Shown piece after piece: positions 9,338 through 20,904 of a stretch of 64,000 bases of DNA; positions within the stretch are counted from its first letter, which is position 1; each line of letters opens with the position of its first letter. This DNA comes from Phorcus lineatus. Lineage: Eukaryota > Mollusca > Gastropoda > Trochida > Trochidae. The notes under the pieces are model-generated. The model was not told the DNA's origin. It saw only the letters and a list, made by a program, of their open reading frames with translations, and did no database searches. The stretch lies in the NCBI GenBank assembly GCA_921293015.1, contig OV121086.1, positions 34,595,194 to 34,659,193 of the forward strand. The letters are read 5' to 3'. Made by a program: the position numbers and the translations under genes.

Positions 9338-10072
9338 GGGTAGGGCTCTCAAGGCAGTTAATGCTCCAACAAATGATAGTGAATTGGCGTTACAACGTAG
9401 GGCTCTCTAGGCAGTTAATGCTCCAACAAATGATAGTGTATCGGCTTCACAAGGTAGGGCTCTTGAGGCAGTTAATCCTTCAACAAATGATAGTGTATTG
9501 GTTTTATAAGGTGAGGCTCCCTAGGAAGTTAATGCTTCAACAAATAATATTGTATTGGTTTAACAAGGTAGGGCTTTCTAGGCAGTTAATACTTCAACAA
9601 ATTATATTGTATTGGCTTTACTAGGTAGGGCTTTCTAGGAAGTTAATGCTCCAACAAATGAAAGTGTATTTGCTTCATAAGGTGAGGCTCTCTAGGCAGA
9701 TAATGCTCCAACAAATGATATTGTATTGGCTTCATAAGGTGAGGCTCTCTAGGCAGATAATGCTCCTACAAATGATATTGTATTGGCTTCATAAGGTGAG
9801 GCTCTCTAGGCAATTAATGCTCCAACAACTGATAGTGTATTGGCTTTACAAGGTAGGGCTTTCTAGGAAGTTAATGCTCCAACAAATGAAAGTGTATTTG
9901 CTTCATAAGGTGAGGCTCTCTATGCAGTTAATGCTCCAACAAATGATATTGTATTGGCTTTACAAGGTAGGGCTCTCTAGGCAGTTAATGCTCCTACAAA
10001 TGATAGTGTATTGGCTTTACAAGGTAGGGCTCTCTAGGCAGTTAATGCTCCAACAAATGATAGTGTATTGTA
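9338..10072. repeat. 57-bp minisatellite, about 13 copies
   Basis: The unit contains AGGGCTCTCTAGGCAGTTAA, then ATGCTCCAACAAATGATAGT, then GTATTGG and a short variable end. Copies repeat every 57 bp (for example 9361, 9418, 9475). Because 57 is 19 codons, a 19-residue repeat (core MLQQMIVYWLYKVGLSRQ) stays open for 87 and 151 codons on the plus strand, with one interruption near 9625. No initiator context, splice signals or flanking exons support translation. Confidence 0.92.
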
Positions 10073-10806
10073 TATTTATCGTATCCCACAATTACCCGTA
10101 GCAGTTTTGACAGGTCATTGAAGTGACCAGGGGTCAAAATTCCGAAAATACTTATTTTCATTTTTCTCCATAAAATCCGTTGTAAGTTATAAACTTCTTT
10201 AAAAAGTAATCACGTTTGTTCCTTAGCACAAAGTCAGTGTGATTATGTTGATTTTAATCTCAGAGAGTCGATATGGAACATTTTATTTGAAATTTAACGA
10301 AATCAAAATTTCAAAATTGTGACCCCTTAATATCAATACGGAAAAAAATTATTTTGCACTACAGACCAGACGATCCCAAAAAGGGTTCAAGAATGGCTAT
10401 TTCACACATTGACTGTTTTGCTGAAGTTATTCTATTGACGTTGAAACGAAAACCAAATTACATGAACAATACTTTAATTTGAGGCATAATTAATCGTCAC
10501 ACTCATATGTTAAGGCACTTTCTATGGGAATAAAAGTGAATTAACAAAAAGTGAAACAAATTTCCAATTGTTGGACAATCTTAGAACGAGTCCTTAAACC
10601 AATAAAGAATGTTTTATCAAGCTCTGCGAACCTACTCTCTCTAACTGAAATGAGTAATAGATACTCGTTGACACTTAAAAAAGCCGCATGCTGTCTTTAC
10701 TTGATAAGTGATAATGTCTTTTATGACAATGGGTAATCTAATAATGAGATGTTTGACCCTTTGAAGATAATGCACTGTTTTATGTCGCAGTATATCAGTT
10801 AGTTGT
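10073..10806. other. Intergenic DNA, no supported gene
   Basis: AT-rich sequence. The 61-codon frame at 10551-10736 has no recognisable domain. Confidence 0.5.
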
Positions 10807-10810
10807 TTAA

Positions 10811-11280
10811 AGAGCCACTCCGTGAGTTGTTGGAGTCATATATGCCAAACTTAATCAATGGTGTCATTTGATCGCGAAGTATCGACTCTTACCAAAAATA
10901 CACATTTTAAAGCTAATTGGTTTTGTTACAGAGACAATATGAAAATAGAAAATCTCAATCATGATCGAAAACCGGACAGTGGCGCGCGTCAAATAGTCAA
11001 ACGTAATTTTGGAGACTTATCTGAAACAGCCAGGAGGGTTGTTAGGAGTTGATAGCGTTTGCTAGGTTATATAATTAGTATCCATGTATATTGGACGTGA
11101 TATCTACACCTCTTCGCATTTATAAGGCTGTTTTAGATTTTCATGAAAAATCACTATTTGTTATACATATGTCTTTTGGACATGGAATGTTAAGAAGTTT
11201 TGATTTTATATCACCATTATATGATATTTACATTCGTATCAAAAGTAAATGATATGTTATGAAAATCACGGAGTGGCTCT
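10811..11280. mobile_element. MITE flanked by TTAA duplications
   Basis: A 470-bp element with perfect 15-bp terminal inverted repeats: AGAGCCACTCCGTGA (10811-10825) and its reverse complement (11266-11280). TTAA flanks both ends (10807-10810, 11281-11284). TTAA duplication is typical of piggyBac and Kolobok transposons; the terminus was not matched to either. The interior has a 64-codon frame (10858-11052) with no transposase domain, so the element is non-autonomous. Confidence 0.82.
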
Positions 11281-11678
11281 TTAAATCGGTGTCAGACACC
11301 ACATCAGCAGAAACACTCACCTTTTTCCGTGTAAAGTAGCTTGCCATGAATGACTTGCTTTGCACGTGCTTGTGTATTTTAATCTCACCAGAAATGAGTG
11401 CAGATATTTTGTTTGTAAATTATAATCATTGAATATAGCATGCTCCACTGCAATGAAAGGTTGTATGTTCCTACCGGCTTTCCGGCTGTATTGTTACTGA
11501 CTACTGCAAATTAAAGATGTTGTATTTCTGAGGAACTTTCATTGTCTTTTTAAATTAATAACAAGAGGCTGACAGTGGGTCTTTCCGACGCGTGAATAAA
11601 ATACCGCGAGAATGTATTAACAACGGCATGTGATATCTGTTTTGTTGTTTTATGTTATTTCCCGTGGTGCCGAATCAA

Positions 11679-11805
11679 CCCCTCTCCAATCCATCAATCC
11701 CCTCAACTCACTCCTGCCAACTACCCCTCCCCTCCCTCTCCCCACAATTCAAACCCCACCCCCTTCCCTCAATTCAAACCCCCCTCCGATTCAAGCTTTT
11801 CCCAT
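11679..11805. repeat. C-rich pyrimidine tract
   Basis: About 125 bp, almost free of G on the plus strand, with clusters such as CCCCTCCCCTCCCTCTCCCC and repeated AATTCAAACCCC. Low-complexity DNA that could adopt triplex or i-motif structures. Confidence 0.75.
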
Positions 11806-11849
11806 ACGAGCTTCGCAAACCCAGCTGAAGCGAAAGACATGCTAGGAAT

Positions 11850-13255
11850 TTACAAAATCACAAAATCAATTACATGATGGTATTTACATCCTTGAATAAC
11901 CCCCCTCTCGAGCTTATCAAAGCGACCTTTCTACAGTTGCAATCCTAAGACTCTCAGATAAAAGTTATTATAATTATTTATTTTAAAGTTTACAGTTTAT
12001 GTTTATGAACGTTCGCCCTTTGATGACTGTTATGTTGATTGTCATCGCGGAGTTACGTCCCTTTATTCCAAAACTTTTCACAAAGCCCTAAGGTGATCGT
12101 TAGTCACAAAGGTAACTTTGGTGATATAGGTTTAACGCCGCTTTCAAGATTATTTCACTTATATCGTGGCTGCTAGTATTAGTGCAGGGAGAAAGCCTGC
12201 AACACTATTTTGAGTATGCATTGCGGTGAAACCTGCGAGCAACAGCTGGAACTAGCGAATCATGGATGGTACTACGCTGACATTCTCTACTGTAGACAAA
12301 GTTGCCGAGCCCCTGCAGTGATATTCGAACCAATTCATAGAGACGAATTTTTAAACGAACACTAATGGCCTTAGTACAACCTTAGTAAAGGTTGCTTTGT
12401 TAAAGGAGGCCCGGATACTTCCATTAATCTGATACCTAACAATGCTCTCACTTCGCTATGCATATATATTCTTTAGATAATTGTTTTTTTACACAGTTGA
12501 CAATATTCGATTAAAATGTTAAAAATCTTGGATATACAAATACAGTACTACCATCTATCGTTATAAGATTATCGTCGTTGAGGTTTCAAAGAATTGTTCA
12601 AGGTTTATCCATATTGCAAACTTACTGAGAGAATAGTGTGATATATAAAGTGACCCAGTACAGAATTTACTACAGACCTCTACACAGAAGAACAAGTTCT
12701 AATGGATACGTTCGTATGAATATTGATTGAAATAAGTGGGATGTAAAATGGTTTGGTAGTTGAAGTTTGGTAATTGTTAGAAATTCCATTGTGGCTAAAA
12801 TGGAAGGAATTATCGAACCGACCTTCTATGCAAAAAAATCCCTCTCGATCTGACAATGAGCAATTATCAGTGAGTATCCAAGCATCGCGCCACGAAGCAC
12901 TGACGGATAGCGTAATCATCATTTTATTCTGTTATTATTAAGTACTTTATAGTTCAAATACAATGGTGAATATTGCTGCACGATCACATTGGAATTTCAA
13001 ATCCATTAACGGCGTGAGCATTTTAAGATAACCATAGTAGCTTACTTCTAATTATGCAGTACATAAAAAATTAAAATATACGGTTGAATCAGTTTACTGC
13101 TTTCCAACTTAACACTGCTACAGGACGAACTCGAATACGTCACTGTACTCGTGACGTCATTGATTGTATTAGAGGCATAATGGTGTACAATGATATTCTT
13201 AGAATTAGACTAAAAATAAGCTAATTCATGAATTCATAACCTTTCTGTTAAACTT
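11850..13255. other. Intergenic DNA, no supported gene
   Basis: No recognised gene. A small frame at 12216-12365 (49 residues, four Cys) is unassigned. One CRE palindrome is at 13152-13159. Confidence 0.45.
12216..12365 (+). other. Unassigned small ORF, 49 codons
   Basis: ATG at 12216 to TAA at 12363-12365. It starts MHCGETCEQQ and includes YCRQSCRAPA, so it has four cysteines in two pairs. The frame is open 11 codons upstream to a TAG. Composition is less AT-biased than the surroundings, but no family is recognised, no signal peptide is present and the length is within chance. Possibly a decayed exon. Confidence 0.15.
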
Positions 13256-13597
13256 TTGAATAAAGTTTTCACTCTTCACATTTGTTCAACTCAAAATCAA
13301 ATTGAACATGAATATATATCCATTCCATTCGGTTTAACTTTCAAACGGTTTATAAACCAGTAAACAAATTGAAAATGAAACATTCATTATTAATTCAAAC
13401 TTGATATTTTAACGGTTCCGAAATTACATTGAAAGTAACAACCAGATGTCAAAATAAAAGTGTTGGAACAACAAACAAATTATCTTTTTGATATTTTCTT
13501 TATTCTTCACTTTTGCACAATTCATAATCTTGATGATGGTGTTCATGATAATCTTCAATAAACAATAAACAAATAATGATACATTATATATCGTTTG

Positions 13598-13711
13598 TTC
13601 ACTGGCTTATAAACAGTTCGAAAAATGCAAGTTAAACTTATGTATAAATTCCGTTTACAAGCTCCAGATTTTATACCAGCTTAACTTTCAAACCGTTTAT
13701 AAACCAGTGAA
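13598..13711. repeat. Palindromic module A, copy 1
   Basis: Arms 13598-13623 and 13686-13711 are inverted repeats of 26 bp with three mismatches, separated by a 62-bp centre that is also partly self-complementary. Confidence 0.85.
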
Positions 13712-16700
13712 CAAACACAAAACAAACTATTCCTTATTCCTTCAAACTGGGTAATGTAGACGATACATACAAAATAATTTAAAAATACATACATGTAGAT
13801 AACATTTTAGAACAGCTGTAAATATCTTATAAAAAGGGCCTAAATCGTACACACAATTGTGAGAAAACTTCATGCAACGTCACGAGCAAACTCAAGTTTG
13901 TACGGAAAATTATATATATCTCTCTTATGAGTTGTACAAAAAATATAAGATTACATTTTATTTGTCTACATCAGAACATTTTATAATTTTGTCAGACACT
14001 GACAAATGAAATCGTTTGATTGAATTCTGTTTACAAGCTTCATTATTGATATCAGTATCACTTTTCAACAGTTTACAATGACAAAATAGAATTGTCTCTA
14101 AATATTAATCTTATTTATTTTATCAACTTGATATTTTTTACTTCTTCACATTTGCAAAATTCATAATGGTAATGGTCTTATCTAATCTTCGAATAAACAA
14201 AACATACGTTTCATTCATGTATAATAATACATTACATAATGAGTTTTCCCCTGGCTTATAACCAGTTTCAACTTATGTACAAATTCCGTATACAAGCTCA
14301 AACTTTTATAACAGTTTAAGTTTCAAACCGTTTATAAACCAATGAAAAAAAGACAAAATTTATTTATTCCTTATTCTTTCATACTTGGCAAATTAGCCGA
14401 TACGAAATACATTGAAAAATACATAAAGGTAAATAACATTTTAGAACAACTGTAAAGATCTTATAGACAGGGTCTTAGCTGGCCCACAATTGTGAGCAAA
14501 CTTCATGTGACGTCACAAGCAAACTGAAGTTTGTAGAGAGTAGATCAATGTCATTTCTTACGATTTGTACAAATTGATATAATTTTACATTTCATTCATC
14601 TTTAAAAGATCATTTTATAAATTTGTCACTGCCTTATAGTTTGAAAAGTACAAATGAAATCGTTACATTGAATTCCGTTTACAAGCTTCAGTGATGATAC
14701 CAGTAAAACTTTCAAACCGTTTACATTGACAAAATAGAATCATACATGAATCTTAGTCTTATTAACTTTATCTGATCCAAATTGATAATTACAATGATCC
14801 AAAATTACATTGAACATTCAGAAGTGAGAATATTATACCAGAGTTAGAACTGTTAAGGACTGTAGTTCTGCCTAAAAATGATCTTTTTTATATTTTTTAA
14901 TCTTCACAATCTTTGCACAATTCATAATTATAGAGGTCTTTTAATGATAATCTTCGAATAAACATAACATACGTTTCATTCATGTTTAATTAAACATTAC
15001 CTGATGATTTTTTTCACTGGCTTATAACCAGTTTGAAAAATGCAAGTTAAACTTATGTATAAATTCTGTTTACAAGCTCCAGAACTTATACCAGTTTAAC
15101 TTTCGAACCGTTTATAAACCAGTGAACAAACACAAAACTATTACGAATTAATTCAAACTTGGTAATTCAGCCAATGCGGAAATACATACAGGTAAATAAC
15201 ATTTTAGAACAACTGTAAAGATCTTATAGACAGGGTCTTAGCCGTACCCACAATTATAAGCAAATTCCATGCGACGTCAGGAGCAAACTGAAGTTTGTAG
15301 GAATGTTATCAATATCAATTTGTACAAATCAATACAATTTTACATTTCAATAACTCTAATAAATGAAACAATATCTCACAGTAGAGAATATTATCAATAT
15401 CGTTTCTTATGAGTTGTGCAAAACAATGTAATTTTCAATTTCATTTGTATATAATAGTACATTTTATAAACAATTTCACTGCCTTATATTCTGAAAAGTG
15501 CAAATAAAATCGTTTTAAAAAAAATTCAGTTTACAAGCTCCTGTATTGATGCCAGTTTAACCTTCAAATCGTTCCCCAAACATTAAAAAAAACAATAACA
15601 AAATCTATTCTCTATTAATTCAAACTTGATATTTTAACAGATCCGAAATAAAGTTGAAAGTAACTATCAGATGTGAAAATAATTTTTTTAGAACTGTTAT
15701 GGGGCATAGTTCTGCCTACAAATTATGTTCTTGATATTTTTTAATCTTCAAATTTGCACAAGTCATAATCATAGTAGTCTTTTTTTAATAACCTTTGAAT
15801 AAACTTAACATACATTTCATTCATGTTTAATGAAATATTACTTAATGAGTTTTTTCACTGGCTTATAACCAGTTTGAAAAATACAAGTTAAACTTATGTA
15901 TAAATTCCGTTTACAAGCTCCAGGTTTTATACCAGTTTAACTTTCAAACCGTTTATAAACCAGTGAACAAACACAAAATTTATTTATTCCTTATTCCTTC
16001 ATACTCTGATATTTAGCCGATACGAAATACATTGAAAAATACATAAAGGTAAATAACATTTTAAAACAACTGTAAAGATCTTAAAGACAGGGCCTTAGCA
16101 GGCCCACAATTGTGAGCAAACTTCATGTGACGTCACGAGCAAACTGAAGTTTGTAGAGAATAGATCTATATCATTTCTTATGATTTGTACAAATCGATAT
16201 AATTTTACATTTCATTCGTCTTTAAAAGTACTTTTTATACATTTTTTCACTGCCTTATAGTTTGGAAAGTACAAATGAAATCGTTTGATTTCCGTTTACA
16301 AGCTTCAGTACTGATACCAATAAAACTTTCAAACTGTTTACATTGACAAAATTGAATCACTTGTAAATCATAGTCTTATTAACTTTATCTGATCCAAATT
16401 GATAATTACAATGATCCAAAATTACAATGAACATTCAGAAGTGAGAATATTATACCAGCATTAGAACTGTTAAGGACCGTAGTTCTGCCTACAAATTATC
16501 TTTTTGATATTTTGTTAATCTTCACATTTGCAAAAATCATAATTATAGTGTTCTTTTAATGATAATCTTCGAATAAACTTAACATAAGTTTCATTCATGT
16601 TTAATGAAACATTACCTAATGAGTAAACCAGTGAAAAAAATACAAAATGAAACCAATTCTCCATTAATTCAAAGTTGATATTTTAACGGATCCGAATTTC

Positions 16701-17564
16701 ATTGATAATGACTTTCAGATATAAAAATGTTGAAACTGTTGGGGACCATAGTTCTGCCTAAAAATGATTTTTTAGATATTTTTCATTCTTCACATTTGCG
16801 CAATTCATAATCATAATACGCTCCTAATAAACCAGTGAACAAAGACAAAACGGTATTTATTCCTTCAAACTTGGTAATTTAGCCGATACTAAATACATTG
16901 AAAAAATACATACAGCTCAATAACATTTTAGAACAGCTGTAAATATCTTAGACAGGGCCTAATTAGTAAACACGATTGTGAGAAAACTTCATACGACGTC
17001 TTCGGAAGCAAACTGAAGTTTGTAGAGAAAACTATCAATATCGAATTGTACAAATCGATATAATTTTTCATTTTAGTAACTGATAAATGAAACAATATTT
17101 CACAGTAGTGAATATTTCAATATCATTTCTTATGAGTTGTGCAAAATAAAAATAATTTTCAGTTTCATTCGTCTATAAATACAATTTATAAAAAGGATTT
17201 CACTACGTTATATTTTGAAACGCGCAAATGAAATCTATTTTTTAAATTCAGTTTACAAGCTTCTGTATTGATGCCAGTTTAAGCTTCAAATCGTTCCCCA
17301 AACAGTTAAAAATACATAATGAAATCTATTCTCTATTAATTCAAACTTGATATTTTAACGGATTTGAAAATACATTAAAAATAACTATCAAATGTAAAAA
17401 TAAGTTTCAGAACTGTTAGGGGCATAGTTCTGCCTACAAATTATTTTTTTCTTTCTTCACATTTGCACAATTGATAATCATACTAGTCTTCAAATGATAA
17501 TCTTCAAATGAATACAATATACATTTGATTCATGAAAAATATTACATTACCTACTGAGGTTTTT

Positions 17565-17678
17565 TTCACTGGCTTATAAACAGTTTGAAAAATACAAGTT
17601 AAACTTATGTATAAATTCTGTTTACAAGCTCCAGATTTTATACCAGTTTAACTTTCAAACTGTTTATAAACCAGTGAA
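17565..17678. repeat. Palindromic module A, best-preserved copy
   Basis: Arms 17565-17590 and 17653-17678 match as inverted repeats at 25 of 26 positions. The module is 114 bp, the same length as copy 1. Other copies are near 14247-14346, 15013-15126 and 15854-15967. Confidence 0.88.
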
Positions 17679-18346
17679 AAAAAAAATTAAATGAAACCAA
17701 TTCTCCATTGATTCAAATTTGATATTTTAACGGATCCGAAATTCATTGAAAATAACTTCCAGATATAAAAATGTTGAAATTGTTAGGGAGCATAGTTCTG
17801 CCTATAAAATTATCCTCTAGATATTTTTCAATCTTCACATTTGCAAAATTGATAATCATAATAGTCTCCAAATGATAATCTTCAAATGAATAAAATATAC
17901 ATTTGATTCATGAAAAATAATACATTACATACTGTGTTATAAACAGTATGAAAAATGCAAGATAACTGTAACTTTCAAATCGTTTATAAAACAGTAAACT
18001 AACACAAAACAGTATCTATTCCTTATTCTTATTCTTTCGAACTTGGTAATTTAGCCGATACGAAGTAAATTGAAAAATACATACAGGTAAATAGCATAGA
18101 GCATAGAACAACTGTAACGATCTTATAGACAGGGCCTTAGCTGTACCCACAATTGTGAGCAAACTTCATGCGACGTCAGTAGAGAATGTTATCAGTATCA
18201 AATTGTATAAATCAATTTAATTTACATTTCATTCACTCAAAGAAATAAAAAAAATATCTCACAATAGTAATACTTCGGTAAGGAGTATTTATACAAAAAT
18301 AATAAATTAACACAATTTGTTTCACTGGAAATGCGTTTTGCAGCAG

Positions 18347-18457
18347 ACCATAGTCAATCAGGACACAGACCATAGTCAATCAGGACACAGACCATAGTCA
18401 TTCTGGAGACAGCCCATAGTCATTCAGGACAAAGACCATGGTCATTCAGGACACCAC
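18347..18457. repeat. 22-bp tandem repeat, about five copies
   Basis: Units of AGACCATAGTCAATCAGGAC plus two bases, with small changes in the last copies (CATTCAGGAC, CCATGGTCATT). It lies between the old dimeric repeat and the satellite. Confidence 0.88.
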
Positions 18458-18459
18458 TA

Positions 18460-19105
18460 TAAATTTCGATCACTTATCTTTCCCTTCATTAGATGATGTA
18501 ATAAACTATAATACTGATTCATTATAGGTACTAAAACAATCTGAATAACGATCCTCGTTCATTGATCATTAAGTAATGGACATTCTTTGACATTTAGAAA
18601 ACTTAATATTTTCAAAATTCAAACATAGTACATTCAAAATGTAACCTAGTGTTTCTTGTTTACATCTTTTATACTTTTTTTATTTAATCAGAAAAGGATT
18701 ACATGATACTTTTTAGATTGAAGGAGTTTTTAATCATAATGAGGTAGGTACTGACATCTTGAACGTGGAAAAAGAGAGAAGCTAAAAGAAAATGGAAATT
18801 TCTAAAATTAGAAAAGTATTATCTATATTTTGTTCCTCATTGAGCAACAATACCAAAAATTACAGAAAGTTAAATTGATAAAAAAAAGATATATAAATTT
18901 TCATGTTTCTAACTTTCTTGGTAATACCAAATATGCCTAGTTTTGATAAGAAAAAAATGATGATATATATTTCGAAATTTGAAATAATTTTTCTTTGTAG
19001 GTCAAAATGTCTTTAAAAAAAGTTTAAACTGTGATGAAATAAGATTTAAGCAAGCCATTTCTAAACTAAATGGAACAGGCAATTTGAAATTTTAAATGAA
19101 AAAAA
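18460..19105. other. AT-rich spacer before the satellite
   Basis: No gene or clear repeat recognised. The right part may contain satellite remnants too decayed to align by eye. Confidence 0.45.
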
Positions 19106-19109
19106 ATAC

Positions 19110-19498
19110 AGTTAAATCCTGTAAAATGACTAGCAAAATGTGACAATCAATTCAGAATTTTAAAAAACCCATTAAAGCCGAGAAAAAACTTATTCAAATG
19201 CTTTTTGTAAAAATATATACATATAGAAATATTTTTGATTGTGAAGTAAGATATGGATTTCAATACAACCGAATGAATTCCTGCTAAATGATTGTCTCGA
19301 TGTGCCAATCAATTTAGAAAACGATATTATTTCAATTTCAAGCCAAAAGTGAATTTAATACATTTTTGAAAAATAGTATTTAAAAAGATTATGAAGATGT
19401 TTTTGAATTATGGAAATAGTTTTGTCAAGATAAGTTCAAAGCCCAACTAAAAGAGAATTTGGAAATTTTAAAATGGAAATGGAAAATTTTGAATATTT
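19110..19498. repeat. Decayed left edge of the satellite
   Basis: A weak monomer remnant lies near 19110-19215 (ATCCTGTAAAATGACTAGC against the core TTCCTGCTAAATGATTGTC). A better one spans 19262-19430 (GAATGAATTCCTGCTAAATG, CCAATCAATTTAGAAAACG) with an internal deletion. Divergence rises away from the array core. Confidence 0.75.
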
Positions 19499-20424
19499 TT
19501 GATGAGTTTAAACATAGATGTGTCTTGTCAGTATATTATTGAGAATATGACATTGAAAAAATTGAATCCGCACAAAGAAATAGATCTGAACATTTTAGAT
19601 TTACACAATAAACGGAATGAATTCCTGCTAAATGATTGTCGAGATGTGCCAAACAATTTAGAAAATGATGTTATTTCAAATTCAAGCCAAAAGTGAATTT
19701 ATTAGCTTTTTGAGAAATAGTATTTAAAAAGATTATGAAGATGTTTTTGAATTATTGAGTTCGAAAAAGATTTCAATACATTTGAGTCCAGATGGACTAT
19801 TACATGTTTAATGAAATATAGATCAGTTTTGGTTCGGCTTCAGAATTGTCTTAGTTTTCTAAACTTCGACAGCATCTCTATAATGTGTCAAGTTTAGTCA
19901 AGATAAGTTTGAAGCCGAACCAAAAGAAAATTACAAAATTCATCATAGAATATGAAATTGGAGAAATTTGATATATTAAATCCAAAATTCCGAAAGAGAA
20001 ATTTGATACTCTAAATAGTTTTGTCAAGATAAGTTCAAAGCCCAACTAAAAGAGAATTTGGAAATTTTAAAATGGAAATGGAAAATTTTGAATATTTTTG
20101 ATGAGTTTAAACATAGATGTGTCTTGTCAGTATATTATTGAGAATATGACATTGACAAAATTGAATCCGCACAAAGAAATAGATCTGAACATTTTAGATT
20201 TACACAATAAACGGAATGAATTCCTGCTAAATGATTGTCGAGATGTGCCAAACAATTTAGAAAATGATGTTATTTCAAATTCAAGCCAAAAGTGAATTTA
20301 TTAGCTTTTTGAGAAATAGTATTTAAAAAGATTATGAAGATGTTTTTGAATTATTGAGTTCGAAAAAGATTTCAATACATTTGAGTCCAGATGGACTATT
20401 ACATGTTTAATGAAATATAGATCA

Positions 20425-20554
20425 GTTTTGGTTCGGCTTCAGAATTGTCTTAGTTTTCTAAACTTCGACAGCATCTCTATAATGTGTCAAGTTTAGTCAA
20501 GTTTAGTCAAGATAAGTTTGAAGCCGAACCAAAAGAAAATTACAAAATTCATCA
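20425..20554. repeat. 130-bp palindromic module of the long monomer (example copy)
   Basis: Bounded by ATCA on each side. Inside, TTTTGGTTCGGCTTCA near the left is the exact reverse complement of TGAAGCCGAACCAAAA towards the right. A smaller inner hairpin (CTAAACTTCGACA with TGTCAAGTTTAG) surrounds the decamer repeat. Its absence from short monomers makes it either an inserted MITE-like piece or a deletion between the ATCA repeats. Confidence 0.7.
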
Positions 20555-20709
20555 TAGAATATGAAATTGGAGAAATTTGATATATTAAATCCAAAATTCC
20601 GAAAGAGAAATTTGATACTCTAAATAGTTTTGTCAAGATAAGTTCAAAGCCCAACTAAAAGAGAATTTGGAAATTTTAAAATGGAAATGGAAAATTTTGA
20701 ATATTTTTG

Positions 20710-20904
20710 ATGAGTTTAAACATAGATGTGTCTTGTCAGTATATTATTGAGAATATGACATTGAAAAAATTGAATCCGCACAAAGAAATAGATCTGAACA
20801 TTTTAGATTTACACAATAAACGGAATGAATTCCTGCTAAATGATTGTCGAGATGTGCCAAACAATTTAGAAAATGATGTTATTTCAAATTCAAGCCAAAA
20901 GTGA
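20710..20904 (+). other. Representative 64-codon frame inside the satellite monomer
   Basis: The ATG frame (MSLNIDVSCQ...NSSQK) is open in all 60 core monomers and stops just before the T-run. Variant residues among copies include Arg/Pro, Ile/Phe, Asn/Ile, Phe/Leu, Lys/Thr, Ile/Val, Val/Met, Gln/Arg and Lys/Glu, while I saw only two silent variants (CTG/TTG Leu, CCG/CCA Pro). Both right-edge copies have lost the frame. This looks like a frame kept by homogenisation, not by selection. No domain is recognised. Confidence 0.3.

Larger units (their letters stand above)
13260..18260. repeat. Degenerate dimeric tandem repeat region
   Basis: Two related palindromic modules alternate with a dimer period of roughly 0.65-0.86 kb. 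Module A (CACTGGCTTATAA ... TTTATAAACCAGTG) occurs near 13598, 14247, 15013, 15854 and 17565. Module B (CACTGCCTTATAG ... CCGTTTACATTGAC) occurs near 14010, 14630, 15476, 16246 and 17206. A third conserved block (CACAATTGTGAGCAAACTTC followed by a GACGTC core) recurs near 13855, 14486, 15250, 16108, 16970 and 18151. Copies differ by many substitutions and indels, so the array is old and no longer homogenised. No coding frame is seen. Confidence 0.85.

Noticed and set aside
9361-10101. Proteins of 87 and 151 residues
   Set aside because: Produced by a 57-bp minisatellite whose period is divisible by three; no gene context.
10858-11052. 64-codon gene inside the TTAA MITE
   Set aside because: No transposase similarity and no splice or poly(A) signals; MITE interiors often hold chance frames of this size.
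18350-18457. CRISPR-like array
   Set aside because: The 22-bp units are contiguous without unique spacers, and the DNA is eukaryotic.
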